From NCBI GenBank assembly GCA_002280565.1, contig NCEF01000019.1, positions 16,232 to 80,231 on the forward strand: a stretch of DNA of 64,000 nt. The letters are read 5' to 3'. Positions 1 through 9,088 of this stretch are shown here, piece after piece; the stretch's first letter is position 1; each line of letters begins with the position of its first letter. The notes below the pieces were generated by a model. The model searched no databases. It saw only the letters and a list, made by a program, of their open reading frames with translations, and was not told the origin of the DNA. The DNA comes from Sphingomonas sp. 32-66-10 (GTDB lineage Bacteria > Pseudomonadota > Alphaproteobacteria > Sphingomonadales > Sphingomonadaceae). The position numbers and the translations under genes are program-made.

Positions 1-1
1 C

Positions 2-337
2 GTTCCCGCCCAGATCGCCGACGGTGGGCGGTTCATGCAGGACACCTATGCCCAGGCCTTCGGCAGCGACCCCGCACGGCAAAAATCGCTATCCCCCACC
101 CTCCACGCCGCCGGCCCCAACGCCCCCGCCTTCCTGATCCTCCATGTCGACCGCGACGACGGCAAGCGCCAGTCCGAAGCCCTCGCCGCCGCGCTGCGCA
201 AGGCCGGCACCCCGGCCCAGGTCACGCGGATCGAGGGGCGGGGACTGACCGGCCATATGGAGATCAATCGCAAGCTGGGCCAGCCCGACTATCCGGCAAC
301 CCCGGTCGTCGATGCGTGGCTGAAGACGCGGTTTTAG
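2..337 (+). CDS. C-terminal part of an alpha/beta hydrolase (esterase-like), cut by window edge
   Basis: The frame is open from the first bases of the window, so only the last 111 codons are present and the true start lies upstream. The fragment has the tail layout of serine hydrolases of the alpha/beta fold: a beta strand ending in HVDRDD, where the acid residue of the triad usually sits, then a helix, a second strand and GHMEINRKLG, which supplies the candidate catalytic His. Prolyl-oligopeptidase-like esterases and carboxylesterases end this way. The nucleophile elbow is outside the window, so substrate cannot be assigned. It runs opposite to its right-hand neighbour, with 58 bases between them. 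Confidence 0.7.
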   Translation, partial: VPAQIADGGRFMQDTYAQAFGSDPARQKSLSPTLHAAGPNAPAFLILHVDRDDGKRQSEALAAALRKAGTPAQVTRIEGRGLTGHMEINRKLGQPDYPATPVVDAWLKTRF

Positions 338-395
338 GCTGGAACCCATGAATGACCGCTTTTGGCGCGATGGCTGAACGGCATAAATTGGATGT

Positions 396-950
396 TTAGC
401 TGCCCTTGCCCAAAGCTCGGTTGAAAGCCGTCCGAGCCGTGTCGGTGTCGAAAGGCGCCCCGTTCAACTCGGGGAAGGTCCGATCCTTGCGAGCCGCGTC
501 ATTCAGCCGGGCCGCAGTCGCTCCAACCCGCCAACATGCGACAACCGTTTCATCGTTCTGGGATGGCATATCATGCCCTGCAAAGCCCGTAAAGAAGGCC
601 TGAAATACACGGTCTCGCGCCGCGAGATAACCGATGGCCGGTTCTAGGCTTTCCACTGTTTCGTCGAGAAGCAACGCGTCGGCTTCTGCGCCCATTCTAT
701 AGAGCCAAATCCGGGCGAGCATGAGTGCTTCGTCAACGCGCTTGTCGCTTTCCAAGATGACCTCTACCGATGCGTCACCCTCCTCGTCCCAGATCGTCAC
801 CCAATCGCGGGCAACGTCAATCGAGTGTGGGCGGCCGTCAGCGAGCCGAACAATCGCCTCACCGCCGACCGGAACTTCGAACTGGTCGCACTGCAGCTCA
901 ACGAACAGGGTCAGGGGGCTTTCGCCCTTGTTGCGTATGGGTATTCGCAT
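396..950 (-). CDS. hypothetical protein, 184 aa
   Basis: I do not recognise the family. The product is acidic and soluble, with no signal peptide or membrane segment. The first ~70 residues look beta-rich (FVELQCDQFEVPVGGEAIVR, then IWDEEGDASVEVILES). The remainder looks helical and carries Trp and Arg at regular spacing. The start ATG at 950 follows a GAAGGG stretch that can act as a ribosome binding site. It stands alone: the gene to its left and the damaged proB to its right are on the plus strand. The 269 bases between it and proB hold a short AGCCCC/GGGGCT hairpin near 1140-1158 and nothing else I can name. Confidence 0.6.
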   Translation of the reverse strand: MRIPIRNKGESPLTLFVELQCDQFEVPVGGEAIVRLADGRPHSIDVARDWVTIWDEEGDASVEVILESDKRVDEALMLARIWLYRMGAEADALLLDETVESLEPAIGYLAARDRVFQAFFTGFAGHDMPSQNDETVVACWRVGATAARLNDAARKDRTFPELNGAPFDTDTARTAFNRALGKGS

Positions 951-1219
951 CGCGCCCTTCTATGCTCGTTAAGGCCAGCGTGACACGGTAACCGAATGGC
1001 GGCAATGGGGTCGCTTGCAGCCCGTCCGCTTACTCTACGACTCAGTTTGGCAAGTGCTCAACCGCAAGCAACCCAAACCGTTTGCCCTAAATTATCGAAC
1101 GGCCGCAATCATCCCACGGGCGCCACTGGTGTTTCGACAAGCCCCGCACAAAGGGGCTGAAGGTTGAGCTTCGGCCCCACACACACTTCCCCACTTCCCA
1201 CATCGCCCGCCGCGCCTGT

Positions 1220-2196
1220 ATGCCGCGCGCGATGAACCTGTTCCCGCCCGCCTCCTGCCCGCGCCTCGTCGTCAAGATTGGATCGGCCTTGCTCGTCGAC
1301 CCCGATGGCGGCGTGCGGCGCGGCTGGCTTGAGGGGATGCGACCGGTCAGATCGCGCTCAGCCAGGTCTGGGCCGAGGTACTGGCGGCCAACGGCCTCAC
1401 CGCCGCGCAGATGCTGGTGACGCTCGACGATCTCGAGGATCGCCGCCGCTACCTCAACGCCGCCGCGACGCTGGGCCGCCTGCTCAGCCTCGGCGTGGTG
1501 CCGATCATCAACGAAAATGACAGCGTCGCCACCGCCGAAATCCGCTTCGGCGACAATGACCGCCTCGCCGCCCGCGTCGCGCAAGCCGCCGACGCGAACG
1601 GCGTCGTGCTGCTCAGCGACATCGACGGCCTCTACGACCGCAACCCCGCCCTCCCCGGCGCGCAGCACATCGCGCAGGTGACCCAGATCGACGCGCGGAT
1701 CGAGGGGATGGCCGATCGCGGCTCCGCTTCCGGCATGGGATCGGGCGGCATGGTGTCGAAGATCGAAGCAGCGCGGATCGCGGCCAGCGCCGGGGTCAGC
1801 CTCGCCATCGCCAGCGGCCGCATCGACCGCCCGCTGTCCGCCGACGCACGCCACACCATCTTCCTCCCCGAAAAACGCACCCGCGCCCGAAAAGCCTGGC
1901 TGGCGGGTCGCCTCACCGCCAAGGGCAGCATCGCAATCGACGCCGGCGCCGCCGCCGCGCTCGCCGAAGGCCGCAGCCTGCTCGCGATCGGCGCGACCAG
2001 CGTGCGGGGCATGTTCTTTCGCGGCGACCTCGTCACGATCGAGGGCCCCAACGGCCCGATCGCGCGCGGCCTCGCCGAATATGATGCGGGCGAAGCGCAG
2101 GCGATCCTCGGTACCCGCAGCGAGGACCAAAGCGAGATCCTCGGCTACGCCCCCCGCGCGGCGTTGGTCCATCGCAACCATATGGTGCTGCTGTGA
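1220..2196 (+). pseudogene. proB: glutamate 5-kinase with internal deletion and frameshift
   Basis: ProB phosphorylates glutamate in the first step of proline synthesis. The N-terminal nucleotide-binding strand is present (LVVKIGSALLVDPDGG, frame of 1220), but the reading then runs WLEGMRP and meets the wrong frame. The downstream frame resumes at about 1336 with DATGQIALSQVWAEVLAANG and continues through NENDSVATAEIRFGDND, the glycine-rich GSGGMVSKIEAA and a C-terminal PUA domain to the stop. The expected segment carrying the SSGAIALG substrate loop is absent, about 45-50 codons by comparison with the usual ~370-residue enzyme. Loss of that loop plus the frameshift should abolish activity. 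ATG at 1232 is an alternative start. The stop overlaps the next gene. Real deletion or assembly error cannot be told apart here. Confidence 0.85.
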
Positions 2197-3101
2197 CCCT
2201 GACCCTCGCCCTCACCGGCGCCACCGGCTTCGTCGGCAAGGCGACCGTCGACCACGCCCTCTCCAGCGGCCACCGAGTCCGCGCGCTCACCCGCCGCGAC
2301 CAGCCGCCGCGCGACGGCGTCACCTGGATTCCCGGCAGCCTCGACGACGAAGCCGCGCTCGCACGCCTCGCCGAGGGTGCCGACGCGGTCCTCCACATTG
2401 CCGGCGTCGTCAACGCGCCGACCCCCGCCGGCTTCATCAGCGGCAATGTCGACGGCACGCGCCGCATGGTCGCTGCCGCTGCGGGACAAGGCGTGCGCCG
2501 CTTCGTCCATGTCTCGTCGCTGTCCGCGCGCGAACCGGACCTGTCGCTCTATGGCAAGTCCAAGGCGCTGGCCGAGGACGAAGTGCGCAAATCCGGCCTC
2601 GACTGGACGATGATCCGCCCACCCGGCGTCTACGGCCCGGGCGACATGGAGATGCGCGACATCTTCCGCATGGCGAAGTTCGGCTTCGTAGTGCTGCCTC
2701 CCGCAGGCCGCGTGTCGTTGGTCCATGTCCACGACCTCGCCCGGCTGCTGGTGGCGATGGCGGAGAGCGACACCGGCCGCCACACCTATGAATGCGATGA
2801 CGGGGTCGACGGCGGCTACAGCCATGCCGAATTCGCCCGTCTTGTCGGCGGCGCGGTCGGCAAGCGGCCGATCCCGCTCCACGTCCCCCGCGCGCTGCTC
2901 CACTTCGTCGGCCATGCTGATCGCTTCCTGCGCGAGGCGAATGCCAAGCTCACCCCCGATCGCGCCGCCTATTTGAGCCACCCTGACTGGACGGCAACCC
3001 CGCACCACCGCCCGCCCGCAAGCCTGTGGACGCCACAGATCGCCACGCTCGACGGCGTGATCCAGACCGCCGACTGGTATCGGTCGAACGGATTGCTTTA
3101 G
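2193..3101 (+). CDS. NAD(P)-dependent epimerase/dehydratase family protein
   Basis: This is a 302-residue short-chain dehydrogenase of the extended, atypical type (NDUFA9/NmrA-like). It has the Rossmann motif TGATGFVG at residues 8-15 and a YGKSK (YxxxK) catalytic pair preceded by the VSSLSAR strand, as in nucleotide-sugar epimerases. The substrate is not evident. Its GTG start overlaps the proB stop as GTGA, so it is translationally coupled to proB and would be affected if ribosomes stop early in the damaged gene. The next gene begins 225 bases downstream, beyond a palindromic motif. Confidence 0.85.
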   Translation: MTLTLALTGATGFVGKATVDHALSSGHRVRALTRRDQPPRDGVTWIPGSLDDEAALARLAEGADAVLHIAGVVNAPTPAGFISGNVDGTRRMVAAAAGQGVRRFVHVSSLSAREPDLSLYGKSKALAEDEVRKSGLDWTMIRPPGVYGPGDMEMRDIFRMAKFGFVVLPPAGRVSLVHVHDLARLLVAMAESDTGRHTYECDDGVDGGYSHAEFARLVGGAVGKRPIPLHVPRALLHFVGHADRFLREANAKLTPDRAAYLSHPDWTATPHHRPPASLWTPQIATLDGVIQTADWYRSNGLL

Positions 3102-3195
3102 GCACCCAGACCAGCCTTGAAATGTTGGATTTTCGCTGCTTGGGTCAGGCGATGGTTCCGGCCCGCCCCCTCCCGTCATCGCGTCGCTCGGACAG

Positions 3196-3259
3196 CCTGA
3201 CACGCGTATGACAACCCCGCAAAATTGTCAGCTTCCCCTCCACGGGGTGTCAGGCACCG
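3196..3259. repeat. nested palindromic motif, copy 1
   Basis: The segment contains two nested inverted repeats. The outer pair is CCTGACAC with GTGTCAGG; the inner pair is TGACAA with TTGTCA. The right half reads TTGTCAGCTTCCCC, a short variable stretch and GTGTCAGGCACCG. Nearly the same arrangement recurs at 62420-62485 before dinB. Here it lies between the epimerase gene and the acyl carrier protein gene. It could be a dispersed intergenic repeat, a terminator or a leader structure. Confidence 0.6.
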
Positions 3260-3326
3260 CCCCGCTCTCCCCGCAATTCCGCCGCAATCGCTTGGCAGTG
3301 CCAACCCACACCAGTAAGGACCGCGC

Positions 3327-3569
3327 ATGAGCGACCGTAACGACATCTTCGCAACCATCTCGGCCCAGATCGAACCCTTCAACAAAAAGGGTGTCGCGCT
3401 GACCGATTCCACCACCTTTGCCGGCGATCTCGAATGGGACAGCCTGACGGTGATGGATTTCGTCGCGGCGATCGAGGACGAATTCGACATCATCATCACC
3501 ATGAACATGCAGGCGGAGATCGAAACCGTCGGCCAGCTGGTCGATGCGGTCCAGAAGCTGAAGGGCTAA
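3327..3569 (+). CDS. acyl carrier protein dedicated to serine palmitoyltransferase
   Basis: This 80-residue acidic four-helix protein has the phosphopantetheine attachment motif EWDSLTVMDF, with Ser39 as the modified residue. The DSLTVMDF form differs from the DSLD motif of the housekeeping AcpP. It sits 6 bases upstream of spt, an arrangement known from Sphingomonas wittichii, where the linked carrier protein is thought to deliver the fatty acyl group to serine palmitoyltransferase. A ribosome binding site AAGGA precedes the ATG. The role is inferred from the gene pair. Confidence 0.9.
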   Translation: MSDRNDIFATISAQIEPFNKKGVALTDSTTFAGDLEWDSLTVMDFVAAIEDEFDIIITMNMQAEIETVGQLVDAVQKLKG

Positions 3570-3575
3570 ACCCAC

Positions 3576-4829
3576 GTGACCGACGCCATTGCCACTTCCG
3601 ACGCTCCGGCTCCGATGACCGGCCACAAGCCCGATCTGATGAGCAAGTTCGACGCCATCATCGCCGAGCGCAGGGCGCTGCTCGATGCCGGCTTCACCGA
3701 TCCCTATGCGGTCGTGATGGAACAGGTGAAATCGCCGACCGAGGCGGTAATCAAGGGCAAGGACACGATCCTGCTCGGCACCTACAATTACATGGGCATG
3801 ACCTTCGACCCCGACGTGATCGCGGCGGGCAAGGCGGCGCTGGACCAGTTCGGCAGCGGTACGAACGGCAGCCGCATGCTCAACGGCACCTTCCGCGACC
3901 ATATGGAGGTCGAACAGGCGCTGCGCGACTTCTACGGCACGACCGGCGCGATCGTGTTCTCGACCGGCTATATGGCCAATCTCGGTATGATCTCGACCCT
4001 CGCGGGCAAGGGTGACTACATCATCCTCGACGCCGACAGCCACGCGTCGATCTATGACGGGTGCAAGCAGGGCGTCGCCGAAATCGTCCGCTTCCGCCAC
4101 AACAGCGTCGAGGATCTCGACAAGCGCCTCGGTCGCTTGCCCGCTGAAGCGGGTAAGCTGGTGGTGCTTGAGGGCGTCTATTCGATGCTCGGCGACATCG
4201 CTCCCCTCAAGGAAATGGTCGCCGTCGCCAAGAAGCATGGCGCGATGGTCCTGTCCGACGAAGCGCATTCGATGGGCTTTTACGGCCCCAATGGCCGCGG
4301 CGTGTATGAGGCGCTGGGCTGCGAGGATGACGTCGACTTCATCGTCGGCACCTTCAGCAAGTCGGTCGGCACCGTCGGCGGCTTCTGCGTGTCGAACCAC
4401 CCGAAGTTCGAGGCGATCCGCCTCACCTGCCGCCCCTACATCTTCACCGCCAGCCTGCCGCCCAGCGTCGTCGCCACCGCCGCGACCTCGATCCGCAAGC
4501 TGATGACCGCGACCAAGAAGCGCGAGCAGCTTTGGGACAATGCCCGCACGCTGCACGCGGGGCTCAAGGACATGGGCTTCAAGCTCGGCACCGAACAGGC
4601 CGACAGCGCGATCATCGCCATCATCCTGACCGATCAGGTGCAGGGCGCGGCAATGTGGCAGACGCTGCTGGAAAACGGCCTCTACGTGAACCTCGCCCGT
4701 CCGCCCGCGACCCCGGCCGGCACCTTCCTGCTGCGCTGCTCGCTGTGCGCGGAGCATACGCCCGAGCAGATCCAGCGCATCCTGGGCATGTTCAAGGCGG
4801 CGGGCCAGGCGGTCGGCGTCATCGCCTGA
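3576..4829 (+). CDS. spt: serine palmitoyltransferase
   Basis: This PLP-dependent alpha-oxoamine synthase condenses L-serine with palmitoyl thioester to 3-ketodihydrosphingosine, the committed step of sphingolipid synthesis. Sphingomonads use the products to build the glycosphingolipids that replace LPS. The 417-residue product matches the soluble Sphingomonas paucimobilis enzyme closely as I remember it: GSGTNGSRMLNGT, the DEAHSMGF loop (PLP-binding Asp and His) and GTFSKSVGTVGG, with Lys262 as the Schiff-base residue. Translation starts at GTG 6 bases after the carrier protein stop, so the two are an operon. No membrane anchor is visible, consistent with the cytosolic bacterial form. Confidence 0.95.
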   Translation: MTDAIATSDAPAPMTGHKPDLMSKFDAIIAERRALLDAGFTDPYAVVMEQVKSPTEAVIKGKDTILLGTYNYMGMTFDPDVIAAGKAALDQFGSGTNGSRMLNGTFRDHMEVEQALRDFYGTTGAIVFSTGYMANLGMISTLAGKGDYIILDADSHASIYDGCKQGVAEIVRFRHNSVEDLDKRLGRLPAEAGKLVVLEGVYSMLGDIAPLKEMVAVAKKHGAMVLSDEAHSMGFYGPNGRGVYEALGCEDDVDFIVGTFSKSVGTVGGFCVSNHPKFEAIRLTCRPYIFTASLPPSVVATAATSIRKLMTATKKREQLWDNARTLHAGLKDMGFKLGTEQADSAIIAIILTDQVQGAAMWQTLLENGLYVNLARPPATPAGTFLLRCSLCAEHTPEQIQRILGMFKAAGQAVGVIA

Positions 4830-4869
4830 CCGCTGGTGCCGGTCGCCGCCCGGGCCTAGACAGTCGCGC

Positions 4870-6828
4870 ATGAGCGAGACCAGCTATTACCGTCTGATCC
4901 GCCGCTTGCCGGCGCTGGACTGGCGGGTCGGATTGATGCTCGTGGTCGCGCTGCTCGGCTGCAGCGTGCTCGTGCTGCTCGTGGTCAACCAACGCGATGC
5001 CGACGCCCGGCATCAAGCCGCGCTCGCCCGCCAGTCACAAAGCTACGAAGTGATGGTGCTGTCGCAGAGCTTCGCCGCCAGCATGGCGCGCGCAGAGGCG
5101 ACGCTGGGCCGTTATGTCGTTGCCGGCGAGCGCGCGGTAGGCCGTGATTTCGTCGCCGAATGGCAGCGCGCGAGCGGCCAGCTTGGCCTGCTGGAGCGGC
5201 ACGTGCGCGGCAATCCAGCACAGGTCGATCGTGCCATGCGCTTGCGCGAGGCTTATGCGGCGCGCGGACTCGAACTCGCACAAATTGCCCGGAGCACCGA
5301 TCGCGGCCGCAACGCCGCAGCCTATGCCTATTACAATGAAGCGCGCCGGTCGCCGCATCTTGCCGCGCTGTCGCTACAAACACGCGCGATTTTCGATGCC
5401 GAGCGCCTGTTGCTGAGCGCCCGGGCAGAAGAGGCGCGGCTGACCGCCGTCGGCGCGGCGGAGGAGACCCGCAACCTTGTCCTGTTCGGCGCATTGCTGG
5501 CCGCTGGCGCGATCGCGCTTGGCTGGCTCAACGTCCGTGCAATCCGCGACCGCGCCGCTGCCGCCGCCGAGGCCGAGGCGCAGCGCGCGCGATCGGAAGA
5601 GCTGCAGGCTGCCGTCACCACCGCTACTGCCGGGCTGAAGGCGGAGGCGCGCGAACGCGCGGCCGCCGAGGACAAGCTGCGTCAGGCGCAGAAAATGGAG
5701 GCGGTGGGCCAGCTAACCGGCGGAATTGCGCATGATTTCAATAATATGCTCGCCGTCGTCCTGGGCGGAATCGAACTCGCCCGGCACAACCTGCCCGACG
5801 GCGCGGAGGCAGCGCTGCGCCATATCGACAATGCTGCAGAAGGCGCCAACCGCGCCGCCGCATTGACCCGGCAGCTGCTCGGTTTCGCCCGATCAGAAGC
5901 CTTGGCGCCCGAAGCGATCGAGCCGACCGAGCTGATCGAAGGCATGTCGATCCTGCTCGATCGGACGCTGGGCGAAGGCATCACTGTCGAAACGCATAGC
6001 GAAGGGACGCAGTGGAAAGTCTGGGCCGACCGGGTGCAGCTTGAAAATGCGCTGCTCAACCTTGCAGTCAACGCGCGTGACGCGATGGACGGACGCGGCA
6101 CGATCACGATCGCCTCGGGCCATGTCGCGCTTGACGGCGACGATGCCGGCGAATGCGCGCCGGGCGACTATGTCCGCATCGCGGTCGGCGATACCGGCAC
6201 GGGCATGACCCGCGAAGTGATGGACCGGGTGTTTGAGCCGTTTTTCACCACCAAGCCGGTCGGCAAGGGCACCGGCCTCGGCCTCAGCCAGATTTTCGGC
6301 TTTGTCCGCCAGTCGGGGGGTGAGGTGCGGATCGACTCGACCGTTGGTGTCGGTACCACGGTGACCATGTTCCTCCCCTGCCATGCCGCGACCACAAGCG
6401 CCGCTCCGCTGATCGAACAGGTGGGGCCACGGGCCGGGCCACATCGCGCGCTCGACATTCTGGTGGTCGAGGATGATCCGCGCGTCCTCACCGCCACGCT
6501 GGCCGCGCTGGAGGAGCTCGGGCACCGGCCCGTCGCGTGCACTGACCCGCTGACCGCGCCGCGCATCGTAGCCGGGCTGCGCACGCTTGACCTGGTGATC
6601 AGCGATGTGCTGATGCCGGGCCAGACCGGGCCGGAAATGGTCGCCGCGCTCGAACCGCAACTGCGATCCGTCGCGATCCTGTATGTTACGGGCTATGCCG
6701 GCGAGGGGGATGAGGATCGGTTCGCCGGCCGTCCGGTGCTCCGCAAGCCCTTCACCCTCGCGGGCCTGGAGCAGGCGCTGGCGGACGCGATCGCGGTCCA
6801 AAGGCATACCGACGCGGCCACAGGCTAG
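4870..6828 (+). CDS. hybrid sensor histidine kinase with receiver domain
   Basis: This 652-residue membrane kinase has a transmembrane segment at ~20-40, a helical periplasmic sensor of ~155 residues (CHASE3-like by look) and a second membrane segment at ~200-220. A coiled coil follows, then a dimerisation/phosphoacceptor domain with GGIAHDFNNML (His288). The ATPase domain has an N box (NLAVNARDAMD), GDTGTGM, FEPFFTTK and GTGLGLSQ. A C-terminal receiver contains VVEDDP, Asp579 in ISDVLMPG and a conserved Lys in LRKPF. All catalytic motifs are intact. The signal and output are unknown. It follows spt by 40 bases and may share its transcript. Confidence 0.9.
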   Translation: MSETSYYRLIRRLPALDWRVGLMLVVALLGCSVLVLLVVNQRDADARHQAALARQSQSYEVMVLSQSFAASMARAEATLGRYVVAGERAVGRDFVAEWQRASGQLGLLERHVRGNPAQVDRAMRLREAYAARGLELAQIARSTDRGRNAAAYAYYNEARRSPHLAALSLQTRAIFDAERLLLSARAEEARLTAVGAAEETRNLVLFGALLAAGAIALGWLNVRAIRDRAAAAAEAEAQRARSEELQAAVTTATAGLKAEARERAAAEDKLRQAQKMEAVGQLTGGIAHDFNNMLAVVLGGIELARHNLPDGAEAALRHIDNAAEGANRAAALTRQLLGFARSEALAPEAIEPTELIEGMSILLDRTLGEGITVETHSEGTQWKVWADRVQLENALLNLAVNARDAMDGRGTITIASGHVALDGDDAGECAPGDYVRIAVGDTGTGMTREVMDRVFEPFFTTKPVGKGTGLGLSQIFGFVRQSGGEVRIDSTVGVGTTVTMFLPCHAATTSAAPLIEQVGPRAGPHRALDILVVEDDPRVLTATLAALEELGHRPVACTDPLTAPRIVAGLRTLDLVISDVLMPGQTGPEMVAALEPQLRSVAILYVTGYAGEGDEDRFAGRPVLRKPFTLAGLEQALADAIAVQRHTDAATG

Positions 6829-6913
6829 ATTTACCTGCAACCTTCGATATAGCAGACCTATTCCCGTCGGCGCGGCCGGCATGTGATCAGTTTGAAGGCG
6901 CGAACCCAATTCG

Positions 6914-8113
6914 ATGACCGCACTCGACCGGTACATGGCGCGCCTGATCGCGGTCCCGTTGATCTCCACGCTGCTGATCTCGGCGATGCTGCTGGTGCTC
7001 GACCGGATGCTGCGCCTGTTCGACTTCGTGGCGAGCGAGGGCGGGCCGGTCAGCGTGGTGTGGCAGATGCTCGCCAATCTGCTCCCCGAATATCTCGGCC
7101 TTGGCATTCCGATCGGGCTGATGCTCGGTATCCTCCTCGCCTTCCGCCGCCTCGCCACCACGTCGGAGCTCGACGTGCTGCGTGCGGTCGGCATGAGCTA
7201 TGGCCGGATGCTGCGCGTCCCGTTCATGTACGCCATCGCGCTCGCCGCGCTGAACCTAGCGATTGTCGGCTATATTCAGCCGCTTGCTCGCTACAATTAT
7301 GAAGGGTTGCGGTTCGAGCTGCGCACCGGCGCGCTCGGCGCGTCGATCAAGGTCGGTGAGTTCACCAATCTCGGCGACCGCATGACGCTGCGGATCGAGG
7401 AGAGCAAGAATGAGGGGCGCGACCTATCCGGCATCTTCGTCAGCGCGCGCGCACCGGGCGGCGACATCGTTTCCGCGACCGCCGAAAAGGGCCAGTTCCT
7501 GCGCACCGATGATCCCGACGTCATCATCTTCCGCCTGACCAAGGGCACGCTGATCCACCAGTCGCCCAAATTTCAGGTGCCACGCGTCCTGACGTTCGAC
7601 GCGCACGACCTGCCCATCGACCTCCCCAAATTCGAGCAATTCCGCCAGCGCGGCGAGAACAAGCTGGAACTGACGCTACCTCAGCTCGCCAAGATCGGCA
7701 GCGACCCCGCGGCGAGCGAGCAGGAGCGCGACGCCAGCCGGTCGACCTTCCACTTCCGCGTGGTGGAGGTTGCGACGATGCTGCTGCTGCCCTTCCTCGC
7801 CCTGGCGCTGGGTGTCCCGCCCAAGCGATCGACGTCCGCGCTCGGCGTCTTTTTGTCGATCGTGATGATCGTCACCTATCACAAGGTCAACGAATATGCC
7901 CAATCGATCGGCAGCCTGGGCCGGATCGACCCACTGATCGCGTTATGGGGTCCATTCCTGATCTTCTCGGGGCTGGTGTTCTGGATGTATTACACGATCG
8001 CCTTCGTCCCCGGCGGACAACCGATCGGCGCGCTTGAGAAGTTCTTTGCCAAGGCATGGAAGGGAGTCGCGAAATATCTGCCCGGCCGCCGCAAGCGGAA
8101 GGCGGCGGCATGA
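6914..8113 (+). CDS. lptF: LptF family lipid export permease
   Basis: LptF and LptG form the inner-membrane permease of the LptB2FG ABC exporter, which extracts lipopolysaccharide, or in LPS-free sphingomonads presumably another glycolipid, and passes it to the periplasmic bridge. The 399-residue product has the family plan: a transmembrane pair near the N-terminus, the coupling-helix region with ATTSELDVLRAVGMSYGRML, a third membrane segment, a periplasmic beta-jellyroll (~130-270) and three C-terminal membrane segments. The C-terminal tail is basic (GRRKRKAAA). The stop overlaps the lptG start as ATGA. Confidence 0.9.
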   Translation: MTALDRYMARLIAVPLISTLLISAMLLVLDRMLRLFDFVASEGGPVSVVWQMLANLLPEYLGLGIPIGLMLGILLAFRRLATTSELDVLRAVGMSYGRMLRVPFMYAIALAALNLAIVGYIQPLARYNYEGLRFELRTGALGASIKVGEFTNLGDRMTLRIEESKNEGRDLSGIFVSARAPGGDIVSATAEKGQFLRTDDPDVIIFRLTKGTLIHQSPKFQVPRVLTFDAHDLPIDLPKFEQFRQRGENKLELTLPQLAKIGSDPAASEQERDASRSTFHFRVVEVATMLLLPFLALALGVPPKRSTSALGVFLSIVMIVTYHKVNEYAQSIGSLGRIDPLIALWGPFLIFSGLVFWMYYTIAFVPGGQPIGALEKFFAKAWKGVAKYLPGRRKRKAAA

Positions 8114-9088
8114 TCCACGCACTCACCGATTTCTTCCCGTCGCGGACCGTGTCGCTCTACATGGCGCGGTCGTTCCTCATTAACACCTTCGCCTTTCTGA
8201 TCGGGCTGGTGCTGATCCTGCAGACGCTGGATCTGCTCAGCGAATCCGGGCGCATCCTCGCCTATCCTGGCAATGGCGATGCGCAGGTGTGGCGCTATGT
8301 CAGCCTGCGCGTGCCGCAGATCATCGCGACCTTCCTGCCCTTTTCGGTGCTGCTCGGCACGATCATCACCTTCAGCACGATGAACCAGAATAGCGAGATC
8401 ATCGCGCTGAAGGCGTCGGGCCTGTCGGCGCATCAGGTGCTAGCACCGCTGATGATCGCGGGGCTGGGCGTCGCCGTCATCTCGTTCAACTTCAACGACC
8501 GCATCGTCTCGCGCGCCAGCACGACGCTGGCGGCATGGAAGAAGGTCGAATATGGCCCCCTGCCGATCGATCGTGGCGACCGTTCCAACGTGTGGGTGCG
8601 CGATGGAAGCCATCTGATCCATGCCCAACAGATCAAGGGCCGCGGCGATGCCGCGATCCTGGGCGGCGTCACCATTTACGAGCGTAACGGCGCCGCTCTG
8701 AAATCTCTGGTGCGCGCCAAGACCGGGCGGCGCGAGGGCGATGGCTGGCGCGTCGCGGGGGCCGAGCGGTTCGACGTCGGGACCGGCAAGCTGACCCCGC
8801 TGGGGAGCGTGGTGGTCGCACAGGGCGTCCGCCCCGATCAGTTCACCCTGTCCAATGTCGATGCCGAAAGCATGTCGTTCGGCGCATTGTCTGAAGCGAT
8901 CGACGACCTGCGCGCCGCCGGCCGCCCCGGTGATGGGGATGGGCCTCGGCTTCCTCTACTTCGTCGCCGACAATTTTGCGCTGGCGATGGGTAATCTCGG
9001 TGCCTACCCACCCTTCCTCGCCGCCTGGGCGCCATTCCTGCTGTTCGCGATGATCGGCGAAGCGGTGCTGCTCAAGAGCGAGGAATAG
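8110..9088 (+). pseudogene. lptG: LptG permease with internal deletion and frameshift
   Basis: The first ~272 codons are normal LptG: two membrane segments, the coupling helix (NSEIIALKASGLSAHQVL), a third membrane segment and the jellyroll. At about 8926-8931 the text AIDDLRAAGRP ends and the next recognisable LptG sequence, VMGMGLGFLYFVADNFALAMGN, follows immediately in another frame to the stop at 9088. About 40 residues are missing, including the membrane segment expected after the jellyroll. As read, ribosomes would run on to 8994 with unrelated sequence. LptG is normally essential where the pathway operates, so an assembly or sequencing deletion is a serious alternative to real loss. 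Confidence 0.85.

Noticed and set aside
1087-2181. A 364-codon minus-strand frame over proB
   Set aside because: It is the complement of the recognisable kinase and PUA domains and contains Gly/Arg/Asp-rich shadow sequence only.
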